From Pedobacter sp. BS3 (GTDB lineage: Bacteria; Bacteroidota; Bacteroidia; Sphingobacteriales; Sphingobacteriaceae), in contig NZ_VTRT01000001.1 in assembly GCF_008274585.1 (NCBI RefSeq), forward strand, positions 1,054,001 through 1,118,000: DNA of 64,000 bases. The letters are read 5' to 3'. A model generated the notes under the pieces. That model was not told where the DNA came from, made no database searches, and worked only from the letters and a program-made list of their open reading frames with translations. Shown here piece after piece: positions 16,492 through 26,148 of this stretch. The translations under genes were made by a program, and so were the position numbers. Every line of letters starts with the position of its first letter. Position 1 is the first letter of the stretch.

Positions 16492-19350
16492 TTAATCAAT
16501 CTGTAATTTATGTTTACTGCTTGTGCCATCCAAATAACCGATGTTCAGTACGTAAATGCCCTTAGGCAAATCAGGCAGCGTTATTTTTTCTGCCGGGTTT
16601 GCGACGGTTAACACTGGCCTACCTAATAAATCGGTTAAGATCACTTTGCTTACAGGCGAGGTATTACCGGCAATGCTGAAATAATCGGTAGCCGGGTTGG
16701 GGAAAAGGCGTAAGGTAGAAGGCTGAAGGTGGAAGGTGACTGTCCTTATGCCTAATTCCGTTTCTTTGCCATCATTGTCAACCTGTACCAGTTTATAATA
16801 GTTATTGCCGTTTAGCGGCGAATAATCTGTAAAGGCGTACAAGAGGGGCGAATAATCATTCGCCTGCATAGCCGCCGCAGATACCTCGCCTATTTTCACA
16901 AAACCTTCCAGACTTCCACCTTCCAACCCTCCTGCCTTATAAATGATAAAGCCTTTGTTGTTAAGCTCACTTGCGGTTTCCCAGGTCAACAGTACATTGT
17001 TGTTTTGGGCTTTAGCGGTAAATTTGGTGAGATTTACAGGCAGTATCACAGGTACTTCACCGCCGGCAATACCAATGGCGAAATCAGAGAAACCCGTAAT
17101 ATTTCCTGCTGTGGCGGTAACTATGCCGTCCGATTGAGTGGATGTACCGTTATCGCCATAAAAAGCCCAGGCACCGGATGAGTTGGGCCGTTTTACTACA
17201 ACGTAGTTAGCGGCATCGGCCACGCCATTGGTATAATCATGACCTTCGAGCGTTACGGTATAGCTGCCTGATGTTAGCGCAACATCAGGTGTTATGGTCC
17301 AGATACCTGCATTTAACAGCGATGTAACCGTTTGTCCGCCGGCTGTGGTATTGGGCGCTGAACCATTAATAGTTTTAGAAAAAGTTGCCGAAATGGTTTG
17401 AGGGCCGGTAATATTATTTAATTGCAGGCTAGCCGGAGCATATCGGTCGGCTGTCCCTACCGGAAAAGTATAGCTTCCGGTTGTTGTTACCTTTCGGCTT
17501 AGTGTGCCTGCAACATAGCTGGATGCTGAACCACCTGTAACATTTCCATTAACTGTTATCGAGCCAGAATAAATACCGTTGGTCAATATCAAATCGCCGT
17601 TGATAGTGCCTCCATAAGAAGTAATTGTTCCTGTGCTGTTTATTTCTATGGATTGGTCTAAAGGCTGAGTAAGATATATGCTTGTTTTATTGTTTTTAAA
17701 TACCAGTTTCCCCGTTCCGGTAGGCTTGACAGTATTAGCAAAAGTTCCCATGAAAAATCCGGTAGTGCTTTCGTTAATTTCTATAATACCATTGTTTACA
17801 ATACCCGCAGGTGCAGAAAAGTTTAACGGCAATTGCATAGTAGCCCCCGTTGCAATTTCCAGTTTTCCACCCGCAGCGTTTGTAGGTATAGTGGTTGGAT
17901 AAGAGGTTAACCCTGCCGGGATAACTGTTTTCTTGCTGCCGTCCGGAATGCCGTTATCCCAGTTGGCAGCATTGTTCCAGTCACCATCGCTGGCTGTTCC
18001 AGTCCAGTTGGTTATGGCAGGTGCGGCAACATTATTGCCGTTAAATTGCGCCAGATAAAAGTCTGTGGCATATAATGAGCCACTTGCCGAAAGAAGGGTA
18101 GAGCCAAACTTAACCGATGTTCCGTAAGCCCCTGCAACAATGATTTTGCCATTTGCCGAAGTTTCTAAAGCATTAAAACTCCCGGAATTATAACTGGAAC
18201 CATTAATCTCAAACGAGTTGGCCCAGGTAACTTGTCCGTTGGGAAGATTGTATTTGACAATGATACCCAAAGCAAAAGTAGAAGTTGCAGGCAGGTTATA
18301 AATATAATCACCGTAAGTAACACCATGTGCATTTCCTGCCTGATCCATATAAAAGCCATATACACTGTTGCCCTTAACCCTAAACATAACCTTAGAGACA
18401 ATGTATGGCGAAACCGGGGCATATTTTGTAACCGTTCCTGTATTATCCAATTCAAAATAACGATTGGCCAGCGATGCAGTTGAAACTCCCTGGAATGTTC
18501 CACCGCTACCGCCTGTAAAAATAATATAGCTTTTCCCGGTTTCATCAATAGTATAACCTAGCTGCACCTGGATATTATTAATAGTTTGCACCCAACGTTT
18601 TTGCCCGCTATTGTCTATTGAAGCAATAAAGCTGGCTAATCCGGTTGTAGTAATGCTTTCGCCGGCAATACTTACTGTGGTTGCAGACGAAGTAAAACAG
18701 GTGTAATAGATATTGCCATTCTGGTCTACAAAATCTTTATAAACTGTGCCTGCGTTTGAACCCGCATTGGTATTTTGTACCGTCCAGATAGTACTGCCAT
18801 CAGTTTTATTGATTTTGAGGATATTTTTTGTGGTTTGATTGCTTTCCATGATAATGAGATTGCCATCAGGGCCAATGTTGATTCCGCCAACTTCGTACAA
18901 TGAGAAATATTTATTCCAAAGCATGTTGCCATCATTATCATATTTGGCCAGAAAAGCTACGCCCGAAAGACTCGGCGTATCATCAGTACCACCAATGTAA
19001 ATGTTGCCGTCCGCATCAATGGTAATTACCTTACTTAATTCATTGTATCCGGTTGGTGGCGTATGACGTTTTAACCACTGTATAACTCCCGACGCATTGT
19101 ATTTTGCAATGAAAATATCGGTTCCGGTTGGAGCGCTTAAACTGAATGAACCAACGCTTATTGCTGCATTATACCGGCCAACAGTATACACATTGCCGTC
19201 TGCATCGGTAGCAATGTCTAATGCTCCGATACCGGGCGATGACGCGGCTGTTCCGGAAGCAGATGCCCAGTCCCATCCGGAACCGGGTTGTCCATACAAG
19301 CTGGCAATACACGATACCAGCACACAAATAATTAGATAAAACTTTTTCAT
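16492..19350 (-). CDS. T9SS type A sorting-domain protein with N-terminal propeller-like repeats
   Basis: The 952-residue protein starts with a signal peptide (MKKFYLIICVLVSCIASLYG). Residues about 25-440 contain SBBP/propeller-type repeats (DADGNVYTVGRYN, DADGNIYIGGTDD, GPDGNLIIMES). A region with WTGTASDGDWNNAANWDNG follows, typical of exported Bacteroidota proteins, then beta-helix-like repeats. The C-terminal 75 residues (LFPNPATDYFSI ... DLPKGIYVLNI) are a type A sorting domain that directs export through the type IX system and cell-surface attachment. The substrate or ligand is unknown. Confidence 0.93.
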   Translation of the reverse strand: MKKFYLIICVLVSCIASLYGQPGSGWDWASASGTAASSPGIGALDIATDADGNVYTVGRYNAAISVGSFSLSAPTGTDIFIAKYNASGVIQWLKRHTPPTGYNELSKVITIDADGNIYIGGTDDTPSLSGVAFLAKYDNDGNMLWNKYFSLYEVGGINIGPDGNLIIMESNQTTKNILKINKTDGSTIWTVQNTNAGSNAGTVYKDFVDQNGNIYYTCFTSSATTVSIAGESITTTGLASFIASIDNSGQKRWVQTINNIQVQLGYTIDETGKSYIIFTGGSGGTFQGVSTASLANRYFELDNTGTVTKYAPVSPYIVSKVMFRVKGNSVYGFYMDQAGNAHGVTYGDYIYNLPATSTFALGIIVKYNLPNGQVTWANSFEINGSSYNSGSFNALETSANGKIIVAGAYGTSVKFGSTLLSASGSLYATDFYLAQFNGNNVAAPAITNWTGTASDGDWNNAANWDNGIPDGSKKTVIPAGLTSYPTTIPTNAAGGKLEIATGATMQLPLNFSAPAGIVNNGIIEINESTTGFFMGTFANTVKPTGTGKLVFKNNKTSIYLTQPLDQSIEINSTGTITSYGGTINGDLILTNGIYSGSITVNGNVTGGSASSYVAGTLSRKVTTTGSYTFPVGTADRYAPASLQLNNITGPQTISATFSKTINGSAPNTTAGGQTVTSLLNAGIWTITPDVALTSGSYTVTLEGHDYTNGVADAANYVVVKRPNSSGAWAFYGDNGTSTQSDGIVTATAGNITGFSDFAIGIAGGEVPVILPVNLTKFTAKAQNNNVLLTWETASELNNKGFIIYKAGGLEGGSLEGFVKIGEVSAAAMQANDYSPLLYAFTDYSPLNGNNYYKLVQVDNDGKETELGIRTVTFHLQPSTLRLFPNPATDYFSIAGNTSPVSKVILTDLLGRPVLTVANPAEKITLPDLPKGIYVLNIGYLDGTSSKHKLQID

Positions 19351-19375
19351 AACATGATGTTTTATGGGTGAATGG

Positions 19376-19403
19376 AAAAACCCGGTACCTGGAGGTAGCC
19401 GGG
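19376..19403 (-). terminator. Terminator after the 178-residue lipoprotein gene
   Basis: Read on the minus strand, CCCGGCTACC, a short loop and GGTACCGGG are followed by five T (plus-strand A 19376-19380). It stands between the lipoprotein gene stop and the T9SS gene start, so these two are separate units. Confidence 0.75.
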
Positions 19404-19437
19404 AATGAGAACGTTATTGACTAAAACTATTTACCAC

Positions 19438-19974
19438 TTACTTAATGGTACCGCTAAATGTGCCCTGTTCTGCCCAGGCAGATTCGCCGGCAGTGTTATA
19501 GGCAGAAAAATAAAACTCACCCTCTACTTTGCTGCCATCTAATTTGGTAATTTTAAGCTGGCCTCCTCCTTTATAACCAGCGCCAAAATTGGTAGTCTTG
19601 TAGTTTAAAGTGCCATCGGCAGGTTTGGTATAGTCTTTTGAATAGATAATGCCCGACCCCTCCGCATTGTTGTAAGAAAGGTCAATTGTTTCTGAGCCGG
19701 TAATTTTGTGGTTTATTATTGCGGTAATGCTTTCTTTGCTGCCATCTTTTATAGCCGTAACGGTAAATACGGTAACGCCAGCCGCGGTAACCTGGATAAT
19801 ACCCGCCGCGGTGGAGGAAAATTTGCCGGGTGTTCCGCTGCCAATGCCCAACCTTTCTACCGTTACTGTTCCGCTGCCCCCGACTGCATCATCGTTATCT
19901 TTATCTTTTTTACATCCGCCAATGGCAAGGAGGCTGATAAGAATACATGCTGTGATTGTTTGAGTGAATTTCAT
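19438..19974 (-). CDS. Small putative lipoprotein
   Basis: I do not recognise the family by name. The 178-residue protein has a lipoprotein signal (MKFTQTITACILISLLAIGGCKK, lipobox AIGGC) followed by an Asp/Lys-rich linker (KDKDNDDA). The mature domain of about 140 residues alternates hydrophobic and Thr/Ser/Gly positions and ends AEQGTFSGTIK, suggesting a small beta-sandwich or barrel (DUF6252-like proteins of Bacteroidota look similar, unverified). It has its own terminator downstream. Confidence 0.75.
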   Translation of the reverse strand: MKFTQTITACILISLLAIGGCKKDKDNDDAVGGSGTVTVERLGIGSGTPGKFSSTAAGIIQVTAAGVTVFTVTAIKDGSKESITAIINHKITGSETIDLSYNNAEGSGIIYSKDYTKPADGTLNYKTTNFGAGYKGGGQLKITKLDGSKVEGEFYFSAYNTAGESAWAEQGTFSGTIK

Positions 19975-20410
19975 TTTAGTGCTGTTTTAATTTATGATTA
20001 TTAATGAATTAACATTACAAAATTGGCGAACAACCTGGCGGACAACAATAAGGAGAAGTTCTAATTGTTATAGGTATTTATACCTATTTTGAGGTGCAGA
20101 TGGGTAATACTGGCACCTGGTTTTACGCAAGGTTCTCAAAAGAGGTCTTGATGTAGACCATTTTCATGCAAAGTTCGTAAAAGTTTTATGCAAAGCTTTT
20201 AAAGAAGCTGGGGCGTTCATAGTGCTATAAGTGCTAAAAAGCTGGCCGGGTTGAGAGAAACAAAAGATTTATCCTCACCGGAGATCTCGAAACTGATGCA
20301 GATCACCTTGCTTTTTTTCTCGCCGGCAATAAAGCTCAGGCTGGTACATACAGCATCGTACCGATCCGGCGAACAACGATCTGCGCTTCCAGCTTTTTTT
20401 CGGGCAGGTA
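19975..20410. other. Intergenic region, no supported gene
   Basis: Three imperfect direct repeats of a GCAAAGTTCGTAAAAG-like unit lie between about 20123 and 20205. The minus strand from 20400 to about 20220 has an open frame without a start codon (containing SLSFIAGEKKSKV), which could be a gene remnant or chance. No promoter or terminator of note was seen. Confidence 0.4.
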
Positions 20411-21721
20411 CTATTCATCAAGTCTCTCTTTTATATACTGTATCAGTCTCTCATAAACCGTCAGCCACCCTTTCCATCTATCCTGATTGGTTAATGATTC
20501 ATTGTGCCACAAGGTGCACAACGTGCCTCCAACACTGAACACGTTATCCGCCAGTTTCTTTAATAAAATTAGCGCTTCGTCCGGGTTTAATTTCAGGTAA
20601 CGTTTCAGCGTAGCTTCCATTACTGCTGTGGGATGTAACAGCAACCCGGTTTCGCATTCCTTTTCCAGGTCATACCAGTAAAACGGGGTACAGGTAGACG
20701 CTCTGAATCCCGGTTGTGAAGCGTACACCATCGTATAATCATGAGTGATATCGTTTTCAAGCAGCAACCGATACGTATCAGGCAATTTCATCCTTAAAAA
20801 ATGCTGCCGCGATAATGCTGCTTTTTTGCCGGTAATGGTTTCCAGGCGGGATTTCTCTGTGCGCATCAGCTGCGGATCTTCCATTGTACGATACGAAGGA
20901 TGGATACCCGCATCTGCGTAAGCGCTAACCTGCCGGATGAGCTTAATCATTGCCGGATGCCGGAAAGAGAGGCTTGGATCACGTTCCGACCAGTTGGCCA
21001 GCAGGAAAAAGTACACCGGGCTAAATCCCTTGTGCAGGTTTTGCATCAGCTCATACGTATCGAACGGATCCGGCTGCTTACCGGCCAGCACACCAATTAT
21101 CCGGTTAAACTTAGTAAAATTAAGGGTTACGACAGCTTTGAACAGCTTCGCCATATTCAGCCACGCAGGAGCATATTTCCAGCAATAAGCCCGGTCAATA
21201 TCAATAGTAGGTATAAAACCTACTTTGCGCTGATTTATCACTAAATCAGGGAAACGGTTTTGCAATATGCGTGCTATTTCATAAGCCCATTCATCAATTA
21301 CCGGCCTGAGCAAAAAGCCGTTCCGGTAAGCAAAACTCTGCTCGGCCTGGTAACGGTTATGGTCATCGCCGGAAAACGATATGTATTCCTCGTATCGCGA
21401 AAGCAGGAAAAATGCTGCCGAAAAAACATCAAACGGCATAGCCGATCCGGTAACGGCAAAGCAAGCCCGGTAATTCTGGTAAGCAACGGTATCGGGATTT
21501 ATTGCCTGAATAGCATCTTGTTGTAACAGCCCGTAACGTTTAAAAAAAATTTCATCGGCAAGCGGACGGTCTGTATAGCTGAACTTTATGCCTTTATACG
21601 CCGCGAACTCCTGCAAATCGGATGTTAAGGCAAACGACAATCCCAGTATCTGCGTAAGCAAAAACTTAAACACGTAGTTTTGCCTGTTTGAAACCTCCGG
21701 GGTATAGATTAGCATCTGCAT
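20411..21721 (-). CDS. Polysaccharide deacetylase-like protein (DUF7033 type)
   Basis: The ATG at 21721 (MQMLIYTPEVSNRQNYVFKFLL) is preferred over the frame opening at 21850, because homologues begin at this string; the next Met (21715) is also possible. The N-terminal half (to about residue 170, with FLLSRYEEY) is the domain that commonly precedes deacetylase folds in Bacteroidota. The second half has FIPTIDIDRAY, the first Asp motif of the NodB fold, and HPSYRTM. The later catalytic motifs are less clear, so activity is uncertain. A role in cell-envelope glycans is inferred from the family only. Confidence 0.75.
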   Translation of the reverse strand: MQMLIYTPEVSNRQNYVFKFLLTQILGLSFALTSDLQEFAAYKGIKFSYTDRPLADEIFFKRYGLLQQDAIQAINPDTVAYQNYRACFAVTGSAMPFDVFSAAFFLLSRYEEYISFSGDDHNRYQAEQSFAYRNGFLLRPVIDEWAYEIARILQNRFPDLVINQRKVGFIPTIDIDRAYCWKYAPAWLNMAKLFKAVVTLNFTKFNRIIGVLAGKQPDPFDTYELMQNLHKGFSPVYFFLLANWSERDPSLSFRHPAMIKLIRQVSAYADAGIHPSYRTMEDPQLMRTEKSRLETITGKKAALSRQHFLRMKLPDTYRLLLENDITHDYTMVYASQPGFRASTCTPFYWYDLEKECETGLLLHPTAVMEATLKRYLKLNPDEALILLKKLADNVFSVGGTLCTLWHNESLTNQDRWKGWLTVYERLIQYIKERLDE

Positions 21722-21840
21722 GTCATTTTTAGCTAACAAAATGGCTATAAGAGTATTTAAAAACCAAATTGCTGCCATAAATGTATTATTTTTATCGATG
21801 AAACATTTCCATAATGTTTTGTTAAATAAGGTTTGATTGT

Positions 21841-21871
21841 GAGGAGTCACCAGGTGGCTCCTCTTATTTTT
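21841..21871 (+). terminator. Terminator-like hairpin in the uvrB leader
   Basis: GAGGAGTCACC (21841-21851) and GGTGGCTCCTC (21853-21863) form a near-perfect stem, followed by TTATTTTTT. It points toward uvrB, whose ATG is 41 bases further on, and no gene ends upstream on this strand. It may be an attenuator or a stabilising leader hairpin. Confidence 0.6.
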
Positions 21872-21912
21872 TCTTTTTGCTGTTTTTCAGGATATTCGGG
21901 GACGGGATTACT

Positions 21913-23955
21913 ATGGATTTTAAATTAACATCTGCATACCAGCCTACCGGCGACCAGCCGGAGGCCATACAACAATTAACAGAGGGGGTAAACCGCGGTG
22001 AGCATTATCAAACGCTGCTTGGCGTTACCGGTTCCGGAAAAACATTTACGGTGGCTAATGTTATTCAGCAAACACAAAAGCCAACCTTGATATTAAGCCA
22101 CAACAAAACGCTGGCAGCGCAATTATACGGGGAGTTTAAACAGTTTTTTCCGGAAAATGCGGTCAACTATTTTGTTTCGTATTACGATTATTACCAGCCG
22201 GAGGCCTATATCGCGTCATCAAATACATACATTGAAAAAGACTTACAGATAAACGATGAGATAGAGAAATTACGCCTGCGTACCACATCGGCACTGATGT
22301 CGGGCCGGCGTGATATTATTGTGGTATCATCCGTATCGTGCATTTATGGTATGGGTAACCCGGAAGATTTTTCCAACTCGGTTTTCCGCTTTGCCGTGGG
22401 AACCAAAATCAGCAGAAACGCGTTCCTGCACCGCCTGGTAGAGATTTTATATTCACGCACTACGGCTGATTTCAGGCGGGGAACCTTCCGCGTAAAGGGC
22501 GACACGGTAGATATTTACCCGGCCTATATGGATCATGCTTACCGCGTTTCCTTTTTTGGCGATGACATTGAAGAGCTGAGCGCCATTGACCCGGCCAGTG
22601 GCAAAACGCTGGAAAAAATGACACACCTGGCCGTTTTCCCGGCTAACCTGTTTGTGACGCCCAAAGAGCGATTCAACCAGTCTGTTTGGGCCATACAGGA
22701 AGAGCTGGAAGTGCGTAAGCAGCAGCTTATTGACGAAAAACGACTTTTAGAAGCGAAACGGCTGGAAGAGCGTGTAAACTACGATCTGGAAATGATCCGT
22801 GAGCTGGGATATTGCAGCGGTATTGAGAATTATTCACGGTTTTTTGATGGCCGATCGCCGGGTATGCGCCCCTTCTGCCTGCTGGATTACTTTCCGGACG
22901 ATTACCTGATGGTGATTGACGAAAGCCACGTAACCGTACCTCAGATCAGGGCAATGTACGGCGGCGACCGGTCTCGGAAATTATCGCTGGTGGAATATGG
23001 CTTCCGTCTGCCGGCTGCGCTGGATAACCGTCCGTTGAATTTTAACGAGTTTGAGCGTTTAGCGCCTCAAACCATTTACGTAAGCGCCACGCCAGGCGAT
23101 TATGAGCTGGAAAAATCGGGTGGGGTGATTGTAGAACAGGTTATCCGGCCAACGGGACTGCTGGATCCGACCATCGAGGTTAGGCCGGTAATTAACCAGG
23201 TGGATGATCTGCTGGAAGAAGTAGACCAGACCGTGAAAAAAGGCGACCGCGTGCTGGTAACTACACTCACCAAGCGCATGGCCGAAGAACTGACCAAATA
23301 CATGGACAGGCTGGGTATCCGTGTACGGTACATCCATTCTGAAGTGAAAACGCTTGACCGGGTTGAAATTCTGCGTGGGCTGCGCCTGGGCGAATTTGAT
23401 GTGCTGGTTGGTATTAACCTGCTGCGTGAAGGGCTGGATCTGCCCGAGGTTTCGCTGGTAGCCATACTGGATGCCGATAAGGAAGGTTTTTTACGTTCGG
23501 TGCGTTCGCTGATACAAACCATTGGCCGTGCTGCCCGTAATGATCGCGGCCGGGTAATTATGTACGCCGACAGCATAACTGACAGCATGCGCCAGACCAT
23601 CGACGAAACCAACCGTCGCCGGGATAAGCAGATTACCTATAACCTGGAGCATGGCATTGTTCCAAAAACAGTCGGCAAATCCAGGGAAGCCATTATTGAA
23701 CAAACTTCGGTAGTTGATTTTAAAGGTGGTGTGCAGAAACCATATATCGAAGCGGCTGATGCTACCGAGATGATTGCTGCTGATCCGGTTGTTCAGTACA
23801 TGAGCAAGCCGCAATTACAAAAAGCCATTGATACGGCAAAAAAAGAAATGACCGCCGCTGCAAAAGACATGGATTTCCTGCTGGCCGCCACGCTGCGTGA
23901 CGAAATGTTCGCTCTTGAAAAAATGATGGAAGAAAAATTCGGCAAAAGCCAGTAA
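21913..23955 (+). CDS. uvrB: Excinuclease ABC subunit B
   Basis: UvrB is the damage-verifying helicase-like subunit of nucleotide excision repair, acting with UvrA and then UvrC. The ATG at 21913 (MDFKLTSAYQPTGDQ) matches the family; the frame start at 21877 is a TTG in leader sequence. Motifs seen are the Walker A GVTGSGKT, the beta-hairpin YYDYYQPEAY, the DEAD-type DESH, helicase motifs V and VI (GINLLREGLDLPE, QTIGRAARN), and the UvrB-YvcK end region binding UvrC (the UVR motif near the C-terminus). The length of 680 is normal. Confidence 0.97.
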   Translation: MDFKLTSAYQPTGDQPEAIQQLTEGVNRGEHYQTLLGVTGSGKTFTVANVIQQTQKPTLILSHNKTLAAQLYGEFKQFFPENAVNYFVSYYDYYQPEAYIASSNTYIEKDLQINDEIEKLRLRTTSALMSGRRDIIVVSSVSCIYGMGNPEDFSNSVFRFAVGTKISRNAFLHRLVEILYSRTTADFRRGTFRVKGDTVDIYPAYMDHAYRVSFFGDDIEELSAIDPASGKTLEKMTHLAVFPANLFVTPKERFNQSVWAIQEELEVRKQQLIDEKRLLEAKRLEERVNYDLEMIRELGYCSGIENYSRFFDGRSPGMRPFCLLDYFPDDYLMVIDESHVTVPQIRAMYGGDRSRKLSLVEYGFRLPAALDNRPLNFNEFERLAPQTIYVSATPGDYELEKSGGVIVEQVIRPTGLLDPTIEVRPVINQVDDLLEEVDQTVKKGDRVLVTTLTKRMAEELTKYMDRLGIRVRYIHSEVKTLDRVEILRGLRLGEFDVLVGINLLREGLDLPEVSLVAILDADKEGFLRSVRSLIQTIGRAARNDRGRVIMYADSITDSMRQTIDETNRRRDKQITYNLEHGIVPKTVGKSREAIIEQTSVVDFKGGVQKPYIEAADATEMIAADPVVQYMSKPQLQKAIDTAKKEMTAAAKDMDFLLAATLRDEMFALEKMMEEKFGKSQ

Positions 23956-23969
23956 ATCTAAAAGTACGA

Positions 23970-24165
23970 CGCATGCGCTCGTTTGTAACGAGTGCATATC
24001 TTTACTGCGATTGTATCGCAAACCATTTACAAACGACGTTAATAGCAGGTAGACTTACGAAGTCTATCCTCCGGCTTGATATTGAAAACTTCGTAAGTCT
24101 AAAATTTTCACAGGCACGGCGTTAAAAACGCCGTAGAACACGGCACTCGTTAAAAACGAGCGCCA
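23970..24165. repeat. Cluster of interspersed palindromes between uvrB and the DoxX gene
   Basis: Perfect or near-perfect palindromes with 3-base centres are TGCGCTCGTT/AACGAGTGCA (23974-23996), ACGGCGTT/AACGCCGT (24116-24134) and GGCACTCGTT/AACGAGCGCC (24142-24164). AGACTTACGAAGTCT (24051-24065) and ACTTCGTAAGTCT (24088-24100) are further members. The same families occur at 9804-9852 and 9964-9976. They resemble REP-type repeats. Confidence 0.7.
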
Positions 24166-24230
24166 GCAAAGAGCGAGGAAAATCCGGCAAAAATCAGTAA
24201 CTTCGGTTCTGACAGCCAATTATCAACATC

Positions 24231-24623
24231 ATGAAAATAACCTCACTTTTAATTCTTCGCATTGGCTTAGGCATTAATATGCTGATGCATGGCCTGGTAC
24301 GTATTCCGCAATTGCAGGAATTTGCCGAAAAAACAGCCTTAACCTTTCATGGTACGTTTCTACCCTTTCCATTGATTAAGCTCTTTTTGCTGGTATTGCC
24401 CTTTATGGAACTGGCTACCGGCCTTTTGATTATTTTTGGCGGAAAATGGAGCCGTAACGGGTTTGTGCTTTGCGGCATTATCCTTTGCCTGCTGCTATTT
24501 GGCACAACCTTAAAAGAAGACTGGAATACCGCCGGTTTACAGCTGATCTACATGATTGCTGTAGCTTACGGCTTGTCATTATATAACCAGGACAACGAAA
24601 AAAGCACTGCCGAAGACCGGTAA
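24231..24623 (+). CDS. DoxX family membrane protein
   Basis: The 130-residue protein has four hydrophobic segments and starts MKITSLLILRIGLGINMLMHGLVRI. The R-x-x-L-G-x-x-M-x-x-H-G pattern in helix 1 and PFMELATGLLIIFG in helix 2/3 are typical of DoxX/DoxD-like proteins. Functions differ across the family (quinone-linked or oxidative-stress roles), so none is assigned. It stands alone, preceded by the palindrome cluster. Confidence 0.8.
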   Translation: MKITSLLILRIGLGINMLMHGLVRIPQLQEFAEKTALTFHGTFLPFPLIKLFLLVLPFMELATGLLIIFGGKWSRNGFVLCGIILCLLLFGTTLKEDWNTAGLQLIYMIAVAYGLSLYNQDNEKSTAEDR

Positions 24624-24685
24624 TAGTTTTTAAACAGGACTAACAAAAAGGAAATTTATCGTACATCCGCATAGCGAATAAATCA

Positions 24686-24693
24686 TATCTTTG
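24686..24693 (+). promoter_or_regulatory. Candidate -7 promoter element for yicC-gmk
   Basis: TATCTTTG is an exact TAnnTTTG match, only 3 bases before the ATG at 24697. If used, transcription would start at or just after that ATG, giving a leaderless transcript or pointing to the ATG at 24709 as start. Confidence 0.4.
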
Positions 24694-24696
24694 CCT

Positions 24697-25572
24697 ATGA
24701 TTAAATCCATGACAGGTTATGGCGTAGCCACCAGTAATTTCGCTTCGGCAAAGTACACGGTGGAAATCAAATCGCTTAACAGTAAGTTCCTGGAACTGGC
24801 ATTAAAACTCCCCAAAGCCTTTTCTGATAAAGAATTACAGATACGCAATGATTGCACCCGGCTGGTTGAACGCGGCAAGGTAAGCCTGGTTTTCACGGTA
24901 GAATATCCCGAAGGCAACATTAAACCTGCCGCTATTAACAAAAGCCTGCTCAAAGCATACTACGATCAGATCCGGCAATCGGCAGAAGAACTGGGCGATA
25001 CCGGCTCAAATATTTTACAGCTTGCGTTGGGCTTCCCAGAGGTAATAAGCACCGATGAAAGCACCGCTTCTGACGAGGAATGGCAGGTGTTCTACAACAC
25101 CTTTTTACAGGCGCTGAACAACTTTCAAACGTTCAGGCAAGACGAGGGCCGGGTGCTGCAGCAAGACCTCGCCATGCGTATTGAAAAAATACTGAGTTTA
25201 CTCGCTGAAGTTGAGAAGCTGGATCCCAATCGCATCCCGGCAATACGCGAACGCATTAACCAATTGCTGGAAGATAACGTTGGCCGTGAAAATATAGACC
25301 AGAACCGTTTTGAGCAGGAGCTTATTTACTACATTGATAAGCTGGATATTACCGAGGAGAAGATAAGGCTGAAAAGCCATTGCGATTATTTTCTGAAAAC
25401 GTTGCAGAACGAAGATGCCAATGGCAAAAAGCTGGGCTTTATCTCGCAGGAAATTGGCCGCGAAATTAACACCACCGGTTCAAAAGCCAACGACGCACAA
25501 ATACAGCAACTCGTTGTTGGCATGAAAGAAGAACTCGAAAAAATTAAAGAACAATTGTTAAACGTTTTATAA
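24697..25572 (+). CDS. YicC/YloC family endoribonuclease
   Basis: The protein of 291 residues begins MIKSMTGYGVATSN, the family signature, and has the YicC N-terminal domain to about residue 155 and the C-terminal DUF1732 domain (FISQEIGREINTTGSKAND, EELEKIKEQLLNVL). Family members are recently described RNA-degrading enzymes. The frame could open at TTG 24691, but the ATG at 24697 fits the family. It is followed 6 bases later by gmk, a linkage found in many phyla. Confidence 0.93.
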   Translation: MIKSMTGYGVATSNFASAKYTVEIKSLNSKFLELALKLPKAFSDKELQIRNDCTRLVERGKVSLVFTVEYPEGNIKPAAINKSLLKAYYDQIRQSAEELGDTGSNILQLALGFPEVISTDESTASDEEWQVFYNTFLQALNNFQTFRQDEGRVLQQDLAMRIEKILSLLAEVEKLDPNRIPAIRERINQLLEDNVGRENIDQNRFEQELIYYIDKLDITEEKIRLKSHCDYFLKTLQNEDANGKKLGFISQEIGREINTTGSKANDAQIQQLVVGMKEELEKIKEQLLNVL

Positions 25573-25578
25573 GGGCCG

Positions 25579-26148
25579 ATGCAAGGTAAACTCGTTATAT
25601 TTTCAGCCCCATCAGGAGCAGGCAAAACCACCATTGTACACCATCTGTTAAATAAATTCCCGGATAAAATACAGTTTTCCATATCGGCTACCACCAGGCA
25701 GTTACGCGGAGCAGAGGTACACGGCAAAGATTATTACTTTATTTCCAAGGAAGAATTTTTACATCGTATCGCACAAAAAGAGTTTGTAGAATTTGAGGAA
25801 GTATATTCCGGTACATTTTACGGCACGTTACGTTCTGAAATTGAGCGTATCTGGCAAACCGGCAAACACGTTATTTTTGATATTGACGTAGAAGGCGGAC
25901 TGCACCTGAAACGCAAATATGGCGATGATGCTCTTGCCATCTTTGTCCAGCCGCCCTCGCTGGACGTTCTTATTGAGCGATTAAGAGGCCGCGGTACAGA
26001 CAGCGAGCTTAAACTACAGGAGCGCATAGCCAAGGCGAGCAAAGAACTGGGCTATGCCGACAAATTCGATGTTATTTTAAAGAACTACGAACTGGATGAG
26101 GCCTGTGCCAATGCCGAAAAACTGGTGCTCGATTTTATTAGCCAGTAA
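25579..26148 (+). CDS. gmk: Guanylate kinase
   Basis: Gmk phosphorylates GMP to GDP with ATP and is essential for GTP supply. Seen are the P-loop FSAPSGAGKTT at the N-terminus, the GMP-binding segment SATTRQLRGAEVHGKDYYF, VEFEEVYSGTFYGT and the lid (RGRGTDSELKLQERI). The 189 residues are of normal length. It forms an operon with the yicC-family gene. Immediately after its stop lies a MITE-like element. Confidence 0.97.
   Translation: MQGKLVIFSAPSGAGKTTIVHHLLNKFPDKIQFSISATTRQLRGAEVHGKDYYFISKEEFLHRIAQKEFVEFEEVYSGTFYGTLRSEIERIWQTGKHVIFDIDVEGGLHLKRKYGDDALAIFVQPPSLDVLIERLRGRGTDSELKLQERIAKASKELGYADKFDVILKNYELDEACANAEKLVLDFISQ

Noticed and set aside
20251-20538. Small plus-strand gene overlapping the deacetylase-like gene
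   Set aside because: It overlaps a better-supported minus-strand gene and has no family resemblance.
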